From CAYPYI01 sp964415085 (GTDB lineage: Bacteria; Bacillota; Clostridia; Tissierellales; Tissierellaceae), in the NCBI GenBank assembly GCA_964415085.1, contig CAYPYI010000044.1, positions 1 through 11,957 on the forward strand: a DNA stretch of 11,957 nucleotides, in the 5' to 3' direction. A program made the translations under genes and the position numbers. The notes under the pieces are model-generated. The model did no database searches and was not told where the DNA came from. It saw only the letters and a list, made by a program, of their open reading frames with translations. The first letter of the stretch is position 1. Every line of letters begins with the position of its first letter. This document shows positions 6,500 to 11,957 of this stretch, piece after piece.

Positions 6500-6850
6500 A
6501 TGGATAAAATATTTTCTGTAAGACTTCTTTTTCATTCAACACATATTCCTAGAACAACAGGTTCTTTCTATGAAGAATCTATTGTTTTAATTAAGGGTTC
6601 TAATGAAGAAGAAGTTATAAAAAAAGCATTTGATTACTATAAACCTTGGATTTATGATAACTCAGAAAATGGTAAAACTACTGTAAAATTAGTTAAAGTA
6701 CTTGATACATTTGAAGTTATCGACAAAATAGAAGATAATAACGTTGACTTTAAAGAAATCTACAGTCAGTTTTTAATATTTGAAAATGAAGAGTTATCTA
6801 CTGAAGATATAGTTGAAAAATATAATAATTTATATGGATATAATAACTAG
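6500..6850 (+). CDS. Small DUF4288-like protein of unknown function
   Basis: A 116-aa soluble protein and the only plus-strand gene in the window. Its start resembles the DUF4288 domain: FSVRLLFHSTHIP at residues 5-17, then FYEESIVLIKGSNEEEVIKKAFDYY (23-47), with KLVKVLDTFEVID (63-75) and YSQFLIF (88-94). That pattern of a short beta strand, an EESI(V/I)L(I/V) strand and an Asp/Phe-rich 'VLDVFE' strand is what I recall of the family, whose function is not known. There is no signal peptide, membrane segment or cysteine. The ATG has a strong AGGAGGG site six bases upstream, its own promoter, and a terminator that starts inside its last codons. Placement between a divergent flavoprotein gene and a convergent tRNA methyltransferase gives no functional hint. 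The coding call is firm; the family name is from memory. Confidence 0.8.
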   Translation: MDKIFSVRLLFHSTHIPRTTGSFYEESIVLIKGSNEEEVIKKAFDYYKPWIYDNSENGKTTVKLVKVLDTFEVIDKIEDNNVDFKEIYSQFLIFENEELSTEDIVEKYNNLYGYNN

Positions 6851-6864
6851 TTAAACTAGTTATT
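6842..6864 (+). terminator. Shared terminator hairpin between convergent genes
   Basis: A perfect nine-base stem AATAACTAG/CTAGTTATT closes a five-base loop, and on the plus strand it runs into seven T (6863-6869). This is a good intrinsic terminator for the DUF4288-like gene. The same stem contains the TAG stop of that gene (6848-6850) and the TAG stop of mnmM (6858-6856). On the minus strand the following sequence is AT-rich without a long T-run, so termination there would be weaker. Confidence 0.8.
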
Positions 6865-7428
6865 TTTTTCTATTAAATATAAAATTGGCGGACTATTTCT
6901 TTGATTTATAAATCCACTTTTTAAACAGTTATATCTCTTTTGATCTAGTGAAGTCAAAAAATCTTCCAAGGCAAGTTTTTCTTCTTTCCCCTCAATATGT
7001 CCATGATATGAAACTATTACCATTAATCCATTTGCTTTTAATAGCTTCAGGCCCTTACTTATACTTGTTATAGTTGTTTCTTTCTTTGTCGTTATAGACT
7101 TGTCTCCGCCCGGTAAATATCCAAGATTATAAATAATAAAATCTACCTCTTCTTTTATATAATCAATATTATCATGTGACTTTTTATAAATTTCATAATT
7201 ATAATGTAATAGATTTTCACTTTCAAAATTAATAAGTGTGTTTTGAATAGCTTCGTCTTGTACATCAAACCCATAGAGTTTACCTTGTGGCCCAATCTTT
7301 TTTAATAGTTTAATACTATCAAATCCATTGCCTAAAGTAGCATCAACAACTATATTTTTTTCAAATACATTTTCATCTATTAATTTATCAACAATATTTA
7401 ATACGCTATTTAGCTTCTTATAAGCCAT
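6856..7428 (-). CDS. mnmM: tRNA (mnm5s2U34) methyltransferase MnmM (YtqB), class I SAM enzyme
   Basis: A 190-aa SAM-dependent methyltransferase of the YtqB family, long annotated as 'rRNA methylase' and since shown in Bacillus to be MnmM. MnmM methylates the aminomethyl group on the wobble uridine of certain tRNAs where MnmC is absent. SAM motif I is DATLGNGFDS (29-38), the second acidic strand is LYGFDVQ (51-57), and the hallmark NLGYLPGGDK (101-110) and SYHGHIEGKEE (140-150) follow. A longer reading from GTG at 7437 is possible, but that GTG is part of the AAGGTGA ribosome site for the ATG at 7428, so the shorter start is preferred. It follows rluB by 12 bases, making an RNA-modification pair. 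Family assignment is strong; the exact tRNA reaction is transferred from Bacillus. Confidence 0.82.
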   Translation of the reverse strand: MAYKKLNSVLNIVDKLIDENVFEKNIVVDATLGNGFDSIKLLKKIGPQGKLYGFDVQDEAIQNTLINFESENLLHYNYEIYKKSHDNIDYIKEEVDFIIYNLGYLPGGDKSITTKKETTITSISKGLKLLKANGLMVIVSYHGHIEGKEEKLALEDFLTSLDQKRYNCLKSGFINQRNSPPILYLIEKNN

Positions 7429-7433
7429 TTTAT

Positions 7434-7439
7434 TCACCT
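7434..7439 (-). promoter_or_regulatory. Ribosome binding site that decides the mnmM start
   Basis: AGGTGA matches the 16S-complementary sequence in its 3' part and lies five bases before the ATG (7428-7426). It overlaps the in-frame GTG at 7437, which therefore cannot use it as a start. Confidence 0.65.
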
Positions 7440-7440
7440 T

Positions 7441-8148
7441 CTATAAATTTTTTAAATATTCTATTTCATCATCGTTTAAATGCCTAAAATGACCTTCTCT
7501 TAAGTCTCCCAGTTCTATTTTTCCTATCGAAACTCTTTTTAATTTTTTAACGGGATGATTTATAGCCTCACACATTCTTCTTACTTGTCTATTCTTACCT
7601 TCATGAATTATAATCTCTAATATAGAATCTGTATCGAAACTTTTTAATATTTTAACTTCTGCTGGTGCTGTTATTTCTCCATCTAAATTTATACCATTTC
7701 TGAATTTTTCAAGTTCAAACCTATTTGGTCTACCCTCTACTATAGCAACATAAGTCTTCTTAACTTCATTTTTAGGATGAGTAATCTTGTATGTTAAGTC
7801 TCCATCATTAGTTAAAAGCATAGCTCCTGTACTATCTATATCTAATCTCCCTACAGGGTAAATTCTCTCATCTACATTATCAATTAAATCAGTTATTATC
7901 TTTCTATCCTTCTCATCGTCTAATGTAGATACATATCCAATTGGTTTATTTAGTAATATATATACCATATGATTTTCTAGTCTTATTGACACATTATCAA
8001 CTTTTACTTTATCTTTTCCAACATTTACTTTAGTTCCTAACTCTTTTACTACTACATCATTTACTTTTACTCTTCCTTCTGTTATTATTTCTTCTGACTT
8101 TCTTCTAGATGCAACTCCAGCTTTAGCCATATACTTTTGTAATCTCAT
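7441..8148 (-). CDS. rluB: Ribosomal large-subunit pseudouridine synthase (RluB/RsuA family)
   Basis: A 235-aa pseudouridine synthase that isomerises a specific uridine in rRNA, most likely in 23S rRNA (RluB/YpuL type). An S4 RNA-binding domain occupies about residues 1-48 (RLQKYMAKAGVASRRKSE). The catalytic motif is VGRLDIDSTG with Asp103. LLNKPIGYVST (65-75), the KTYVAIVEG strand and the EGKNRQVRRM motif typical of the RsuA/RluB/E/F branch follow. The ATG at 8148 has AAAGGAAG upstream. rluB beside scpA-scpB is a conserved Firmicute neighbourhood (ypuL near scpAB in Bacillus), although a terminator separates them here. RluE, RluF or RsuA specificity cannot be ruled out from sequence, but the length and the S4 domain favour RluB. 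Confidence 0.9.
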   Translation of the reverse strand: MRLQKYMAKAGVASRRKSEEIITEGRVKVNDVVVKELGTKVNVGKDKVKVDNVSIRLENHMVYILLNKPIGYVSTLDDEKDRKIITDLIDNVDERIYPVGRLDIDSTGAMLLTNDGDLTYKITHPKNEVKKTYVAIVEGRPNRFELEKFRNGINLDGEITAPAEVKILKSFDTDSILEIIIHEGKNRQVRRMCEAINHPVKKLKRVSIGKIELGDLREGHFRHLNDDEIEYLKNL

Positions 8149-8188
8149 AATATCTTCCTTTCGATTTTTATTTATAAAATCAAATAAA

Positions 8189-8215
8189 AAGAATAATAAT
8201 CAACTTATTATTCTT
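8189..8215 (-). terminator. AT-rich terminator hairpin at the end of scpB
   Basis: AAGAATAATAA and TTATTATTCTT form an exact 11-base stem around a five-base loop, and the minus strand continues with TTT, ATTTGATTTT. The scpB stop codon (8210-8208) is inside the stem. The stem has only one G-C pair, so it may be leaky. I see no clear promoter in the 40 bp left before rluB, so read-through may drive rluB-mnmM. Confidence 0.65.
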
Positions 8216-8768
8216 CATCATCCATCTCATAAATTTGTTCATATTTTAATAAATCCTGTCTTATATTCTCAATCTCAGGTAGTTGTTCTAATGATTCAAT
8301 TGAAAAAAGTTTTAAAAATTCATTAGTTGTACCATAAATAATTGGCCTACCTGGTCTTTCAAGTCTTCCTATTTCATCAACAAGCTCTTTTTCCATTAAG
8401 GTTTGTAAAGCTTTATCACATTTTACACCTCTAATATATTCAATTTCAGCTTTTATTATAGGTTGTTTATAAGCAATTATTGATAAAGTTTCTAATGCTG
8501 CATTAGATAAAGACCTTTGAGGTTTTTCTTTGTTTAACTCTTTTATATACTCAAAGTATTCAGGCTTTGTTCCAATTTGATATTCATTTTCCATTTTTAC
8601 AATTCTTAAGCCTCTTTCAGAATTAAACTCTTCTATCATCTCTTCTAAAAGTTCTTCGCATTTTTTTCTTTTTATATTAACTATTTTACTAATTTCATTT
8701 AACTCTAGTGGATCTCCCCATGTAAATAAAATAGATTCTATAACTTTTTTTATATCCTTATCTTCCAC
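8208..8768 (-). CDS. scpB: Segregation and condensation protein B
   Basis: ScpB, the winged-helix (kite) subunit of the Smc-ScpA-ScpB condensin that compacts and separates the chromosome. Two winged-helix domains span the protein. The family segments IESILFTWGDPLELNEI near the start, LSNAALETLSIIAYKQPII in the middle with YIRGV, and RPGRPIIYGTT in the second domain are clear. I place the start at GTG 8768, one base after the scpA stop, because AGGTGAT upstream is fully complementary to the 16S tail. A GTG at 8780 would add four residues and overlap scpA by 11 bases, but it lies within that ribosome site. The length (186 aa) is normal. It is coupled to scpA and ends in a terminator hairpin. 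Confidence 0.95.
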   Translation of the reverse strand: MEDKDIKKVIESILFTWGDPLELNEISKIVNIKRKKCEELLEEMIEEFNSERGLRIVKMENEYQIGTKPEYFEYIKELNKEKPQRSLSNAALETLSIIAYKQPIIKAEIEYIRGVKCDKALQTLMEKELVDEIGRLERPGRPIIYGTTNEFLKLFSIESLEQLPEIENIRQDLLKYEQIYEMDDEE

Positions 8769-8769
8769 T

Positions 8770-9498
8770 TTATTTATCACCTTCTTTTCTAATAATTAAA
8801 ATATCAGAAAAATTATCAGCCTGATCTACTGTTATTACATTTACTCTTATAAGCTCTAATATTGATAAGAAATAGGTAACTATTTCATTGTTACAAACAC
8901 TATCACTTAAAAGTTCTGTAAATAATACTTGTTTTTTTTCTGTTAATTTACTAATAATATTTCCACTACACTGCTTAATATTATATTTATCTCTTCTTAT
9001 TTCTTTTCTTTCATTGTCTTCTATTTCAACTTTTCTACTACTTATAATATTTTTAATTGATGCTAGTAATTCTGTTAAGTCAATTTTTTCTAAGCTTAAA
9101 TCCTCAACTAGATATGATAAATCTTCCCTTGGTTTATAATAAGCTTTTGACTCATACTTCTCAAAATCCTTAAGTAAATTTGCTGCATCTTTATATTTCT
9201 TATACTCCAACAATCTTTTTACAAGTTCTTCTCTTGGATCTTCCTCGCCCTCATCATCTGAAAACATATTTTTAGGCAAAAGCATTTTTGATTTTATTTC
9301 AAGTAAGGTTGCTGCCATTAATATAAAATCACTTGCTATTTGTAAGTCCAGTTTTTCCATATTATATATATATTCCATATATTGCTTAGTAATATGATTA
9401 ATTGGAATATCATATATATCTATTTTTTCCTTACTTATTAAGCTTAATAATAAGTCTAATGGTCCCTCATAACTTTTAAGTTTTATTTCTATATCCAT
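8770..9498 (-). CDS. scpA: Segregation and condensation protein A
   Basis: ScpA, the kleisin of the bacterial Smc condensin. Its N-terminus binds the Smc neck, its C-terminal winged helix binds the other Smc head, and its middle holds a ScpB dimer. The family opening is present (SYEGPLDLLLSLI at 9-21, then KIDIYDIPINHITKQYMEYI), followed by IASDFILMAATLLEIKSKMLLP (about 54-75) and the acidic segment DDEGEEDPREELVKRLLEYKKY. A C-terminal winged-helix region contains FTELLSD and FLSILELIR. At 242 aa it has the usual length. The ATG at 9498 has AGGAG six bases upstream, and the stop codon of the M50 gene lies in that site. It is immediately followed by scpB, as in most Firmicutes. Confidence 0.96.
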   Translation of the reverse strand: MDIEIKLKSYEGPLDLLLSLISKEKIDIYDIPINHITKQYMEYIYNMEKLDLQIASDFILMAATLLEIKSKMLLPKNMFSDDEGEEDPREELVKRLLEYKKYKDAANLLKDFEKYESKAYYKPREDLSYLVEDLSLEKIDLTELLASIKNIISSRKVEIEDNERKEIRRDKYNIKQCSGNIISKLTEKKQVLFTELLSDSVCNNEIVTYFLSILELIRVNVITVDQADNFSDILIIRKEGDK

Positions 9499-9507
9499 AA
9501 TACACTC

Positions 9508-10101
9508 CTAAAATATAGTGACTATTTTAAATATTAGATTAAATATAATATTAATAAGTGGTGTTAAGAACTTATCTACCCCACCTGTCATGATTAATCC
9601 AATTAATATTAAAGATAAATACTTCTCATATCTATATACAAATATCTCAACTTTAGTTGGTAATATACTCATTACAACCTTTGAACCATCTAATGGTGGA
9701 AATGGTAATAGATTAAAAGCACCCAACATAACATTATAAAACATACATATCATTATCATATTATATAAAATATCACTTTTAATATCTACATAAATTACTA
9801 TTATCCCCATAATTATAGCAATAAAAAAATTCATCATTGGTCCAGCCAAGGATACAAGTAACATTCCTAGTTTTCGATTTTTAAAATTAAAAGAATTCAC
9901 CGGCACAGGTTTTGCCCAACCAAACTTAAATACTAGCATACATATAAACCCAACAGGATCTATATGTTTTATAGGGTTAAGTGTTAATCTCCCTGCATCT
10001 TTTGCTGTGTTATCTCCAAGCTTATATGCTGTATATCCATGTGCCAATTCATGAAATATAATAGCTATAAATAGTCCTGGTAAACTGTATATCATATTCA
10101 T
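9508..10101 (-). CDS. Site-2-protease-like M50 family integral membrane metalloprotease
   Basis: A 197-aa membrane protein of the M50 (S2P/SREBP) zinc protease family, the short form seen next to scpA in many Firmicutes (YwhC/YdaO-like group). The zinc motif FHELAH (His17, Glu18, His21) lies in the first membrane segment. The third ligand is Asp138 in NLLPFPPLDG (130-139), in a later segment, and GWAKPVPVN (61-69) is the typical linker. I count about five hydrophobic segments (roughly 5-25, 80-105, 112-135, 158-172 and 180-195). There is no PDZ domain, so it is not an RseP-like stage IV protease. The substrate is unknown. The ATG at 10101 has GGAG eight bases upstream. It lies between pdp (15 bases) and scpA (9 bases), so it is co-transcribed with both. 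Confidence 0.9.
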   Translation of the reverse strand: MNMIYSLPGLFIAIIFHELAHGYTAYKLGDNTAKDAGRLTLNPIKHIDPVGFICMLVFKFGWAKPVPVNSFNFKNRKLGMLLVSLAGPMMNFFIAIIMGIIVIYVDIKSDILYNMIMICMFYNVMLGAFNLLPFPPLDGSKVVMSILPTKVEIFVYRYEKYLSLILIGLIMTGGVDKFLTPLINIIFNLIFKIVTIF

Positions 10102-10116
10102 TTTATCTTCTCCAAA

Positions 10117-11421
10117 CTAATTAATTTCTGCAAGCAGTAATTTTTGTTCTTCTTTATTTTTCTCGCCAATTACATAAATTTCTAAAATATCTTTTTCTAC
10201 TTCTTTAATAATATCTTTATTATTAGCATGTATATAACATATTATCTCATCTTTTTTTACATAATCATCTATTTTTTTATTTAGTATAAGTCCAGTAGAT
10301 AAATCTATTTTGCTATCCATAGTTTCTCTTCCAGCACCTAATTTCAAACTTAATTTGCCTATATCTTCTGCGTTTATTTCTTTTACATATCCTTCTTTTA
10401 TACTTTTAACTTCTTTTATATATTTTGCTGTAGGTAACTTGTTTGTATCTTTTATAACTTCAATATCTCCACCCTGCATCTGAACAAGTTCTATTAATTT
10501 ATTGTATGCCTTCTTACTTTCAATAACATCTATTAGCATTTCTTTTCCTTCTTTTATACTTTTAACTTTTTCTGCCATAATTAAAAGTCTACTTCCTAAT
10601 TCAATGCATAAGTTATAAATATCTTCTGGTCCCTCATTTAAAAGAACATCAACAGCTTCTTTTACTTCCAAAGAATTTCCTATAGCTCTACCTAATGGTT
10701 GATTCATATTTGTTATTATAGCTTTTGTCTGCCTATTATAATTTTTCCCTATAGCTACCATCTCTTCTGCTAAAAGAGTAGCATCATCTAAGTTTTTCAT
10801 AAATGCTCCACTTCCAACTTTTACATCAAGAAGTATCTTATCTGAACCTAAAGCTAATTTTTTACTCATTATACTACTGGCAATAAGAGATAAGTTTTCA
10901 ACTGTAGCAGTTACATCACGAAGTTCATATATCTTTTTATCAGCTGGAGTAATATTCCCCGTTTGGCTACAAAGGCTAATTCCTATTTTATTTGTATTGT
11001 TTATAAAGTCATCTTCTTTAAGATCTACTCTAAAATCAGCTATTGATTCCAATTTGTCCAAAGTTCCACCTGTATGCCCTAATCCCCTACCTGACATTTT
11101 AACAAATGGAACCCCACATGCTGCTACCATAGGTCCTAATATTAATGTTACGCTATCACCAACACCACCAGTTGAATGTTTATCAACCTTTATACCTTCT
11201 ATTTTAGATAAATCAAGACTATCTCCTGATTCAACCATAGCTTTTGTTAAATAAAAAGTTTCTTTTTCAGTCATTTTATTTAAATAAATAGCCATAAGTA
11301 AGGCTGAAACTTGATAGTCTGGTATATTCCCATTTGTATAATTTTTAATAAAGAAATTAATTTCATCTTCACTTAATTCTATTTTATCTCTTTTCTTTTT
11401 TATAATATCATACATATGCAT
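10117..11421 (-). CDS. pdp: Pyrimidine-nucleoside phosphorylase
   Basis: A 434-aa class II nucleoside phosphorylase that reversibly splits uridine, thymidine and deoxyuridine with phosphate into base and (deoxy)ribose-1-phosphate, in cytosolic nucleoside salvage. The phosphate-binding KHSTGGVGDS (81-90) and the thymidine/pyrimidine phosphorylase signature SGRGLGHTGGTLDKLE (110-125) are intact. Base-contact residues Arg168, Ser183 and Lys187 match those known in E. coli thymidine phosphorylase. The length and Firmicute origin favour the broad pyrimidine enzyme over strict DeoA. The ATG at 11421 is chosen over ATG 11415 because AAGGTG is correctly spaced for it. It follows the purine phosphorylase by 11 bases; together they convert both classes of nucleosides. 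Confidence 0.95.
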   Translation of the reverse strand: MHMYDIIKKKRDKIELSEDEINFFIKNYTNGNIPDYQVSALLMAIYLNKMTEKETFYLTKAMVESGDSLDLSKIEGIKVDKHSTGGVGDSVTLILGPMVAACGVPFVKMSGRGLGHTGGTLDKLESIADFRVDLKEDDFINNTNKIGISLCSQTGNITPADKKIYELRDVTATVENLSLIASSIMSKKLALGSDKILLDVKVGSGAFMKNLDDATLLAEEMVAIGKNYNRQTKAIITNMNQPLGRAIGNSLEVKEAVDVLLNEGPEDIYNLCIELGSRLLIMAEKVKSIKEGKEMLIDVIESKKAYNKLIELVQMQGGDIEVIKDTNKLPTAKYIKEVKSIKEGYVKEINAEDIGKLSLKLGAGRETMDSKIDLSTGLILNKKIDDYVKKDEIICYIHANNKDIIKEVEKDILEIYVIGEKNKEEQKLLLAEIN

Positions 11422-11432
11422 GCTAACACCTT

Positions 11433-11957
11433 CTATATATTTTTTATAATTTCTAGGATTAGTCTTTCAAAATCATCTTTTACTCTTAGAGATGTCTTAA
11501 CTACATCATCATGATTTAATTCCTCATCTAAGATTCCTGCTGCCATATTTGTTATACAAGATATCCCAAGAACTTCTACGCCCTCATGTCTTGCTACTAT
11601 TACTTCAGGAACAGTAGACATACCAACTGCGTCCGCTCCCATAGCAAAAGCCATCCTAACCTCCGCAGGTGTTTCATATGTCGGCCCTTGCATCCACATA
11701 TATACTCCTTCTTTAACTGGTATAGCAAGATTTACTGCTGCTTCTTTTGCAAGTTTTTTAAGTCTTATAGAGTATGCATTTGTCATATCAGGAAATCTAG
11801 GTCCCTTTTCATCTAGATTTAGACCACGTAGTGGATTTATTCCAGAATTATTTATATGATCTTCTATTATCATTAAGTCTCCTGGTTCAAATATCTTATT
11901 AGCCCCCCCTGCCGCATTAGTAACTATTAGGTTCTTTATTTTTAAATCTAATAATAC
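11433..11957 (-). CDS. punA: Purine-nucleoside phosphorylase, C-terminal part (cut by window edge)
   Basis: The last 174 residues of a trimeric (PNP/MTAP family) purine-nucleoside phosphorylase, which splits inosine, guanosine and their deoxy forms with phosphate. The open frame continues without a stop to the last base of the window, so an internal ATG at 11873 is not the real start. The fragment begins near LIVTNAAGGAN (10-20), a PNP hallmark, then MIIEDHINNSGINPL, GVYMWMQGPTYETPAEVRM with the base-site Glu (YETPAE, 94-99), GADAVGMSTVPEVIVARHEG, and ISCITNMAAGI with the base-binding Asn (ITN, 135-137). That Asn favours 6-oxopurines. About 95 N-terminal residues lie outside. It heads the visible run with pdp; phosphopentomutase is often the next gene upstream in related genomes. 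Confidence 0.93.
   Translation of the reverse strand, partial: VLLDLKIKNLIVTNAAGGANKIFEPGDLMIIEDHINNSGINPLRGLNLDEKGPRFPDMTNAYSIRLKKLAKEAAVNLAIPVKEGVYMWMQGPTYETPAEVRMAFAMGADAVGMSTVPEVIVARHEGVEVLGISCITNMAAGILDEELNHDDVVKTSLRVKDDFERLILEIIKNI

Noticed and set aside
7429..7437. GTG at 7437 as the mnmM start
   Set aside because: The GTG forms part of the AAGGTGA ribosome site for the ATG at 7428, and no separate site precedes it.
8888..9139. Plus-strand Leu/Ser/Phe-rich frame resembling a small membrane protein, antisense to scpA
   Set aside because: Hydrophobic antisense frames arise naturally opposite Lys/Glu-rich AT-rich genes; no ribosome site or promoter is seen.
11586..11816. Plus-strand open frame rich in Cys, His and Tyr inside the punA gene
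   Set aside because: It is antisense to a strongly conserved PNP coding region, has no ribosome site or domain, and its odd composition is a mirror of punA codons.
11433..11873. A shorter complete punA starting at the internal ATG 11873
   Set aside because: The frame stays open and conserved (VTNAAGGAN) to the window end, so this ATG is internal to a truncated-by-window gene.
1..11957. CRISPR arrays, tRNA/rRNA genes, insertion sequences, prophage, riboswitch leaders or a defence system
   Set aside because: No spaced direct repeats, cloverleaf-like segments, transposase or phage motifs were seen, and no intergenic gap is long enough for a typical riboswitch.

Overview
The window is very AT-rich DNA with strong Shine-Dalgarno sites and closely packed genes, nearly all on the minus strand. 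Gene content and order point to a low-G+C Firmicute of the class Clostridia. An IspH protein fused to ribosomal S1 domains, AroH-type chorismate mutase, ScpA/ScpB, MnmM and tandem M42 peptidases fit Clostridioides/Romboutsia-like Peptostreptococcaceae best. That family-level placement is inference from gene content only.

I support fifteen protein genes: fourteen on the minus strand (two cut by the window edges) and one on the plus strand. Read in the direction of transcription, from the right end: (1) 11957-8208 is a compact run of purine-nucleoside phosphorylase (partial), pyrimidine-nucleoside phosphorylase, a site-2-protease-like M50 membrane protein, scpA and scpB, closed by an AT-rich terminator hairpin that contains the scpB stop codon. 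(2) 8148-6856 holds rluB (pseudouridine synthase) and mnmM (tRNA wobble-uridine methyltransferase), a small RNA-modification pair. (3) 6500-6850 is the only plus-strand gene, a small DUF4288-like protein of unknown function with its own promoter. It converges on mnmM, and one hairpin holds the stop codons of both genes. (4) 6397-5171 is a BaiN/HI0933-like flavoprotein, divergent from the DUF4288-like gene. The divergent spacer carries a perfect 18-bp inverted repeat. (5) 5089-1477 holds aroH, cmk, plsC and the ispH-S1 fusion, ending in a terminator built on a perfect 32-bp palindrome. A good promoter precedes aroH. (6) 1402-1 holds two tandem M42 aminopeptidase paralogues, the second cut by the window edge.

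Functionally this is mostly core chromosome: nucleoside salvage and chromosome condensation (right), rRNA/tRNA modification (middle), and nucleotide, phospholipid, isoprenoid, aromatic amino-acid and translation functions (left). I see no tRNA or rRNA gene, CRISPR array, insertion sequence, prophage gene or defence island, and no intergenic stretch longer than about 100 bp. I found no convincing new multi-gene system. The items most worth a second look are the divergent-promoter dyad next to the DUF4288-like orphan, the aberrant active-site surroundings of one M42 copy, the run of three consecutive TTG starts (cmk, plsC, ispH-S1), and terminator hairpins that incorporate stop codons.
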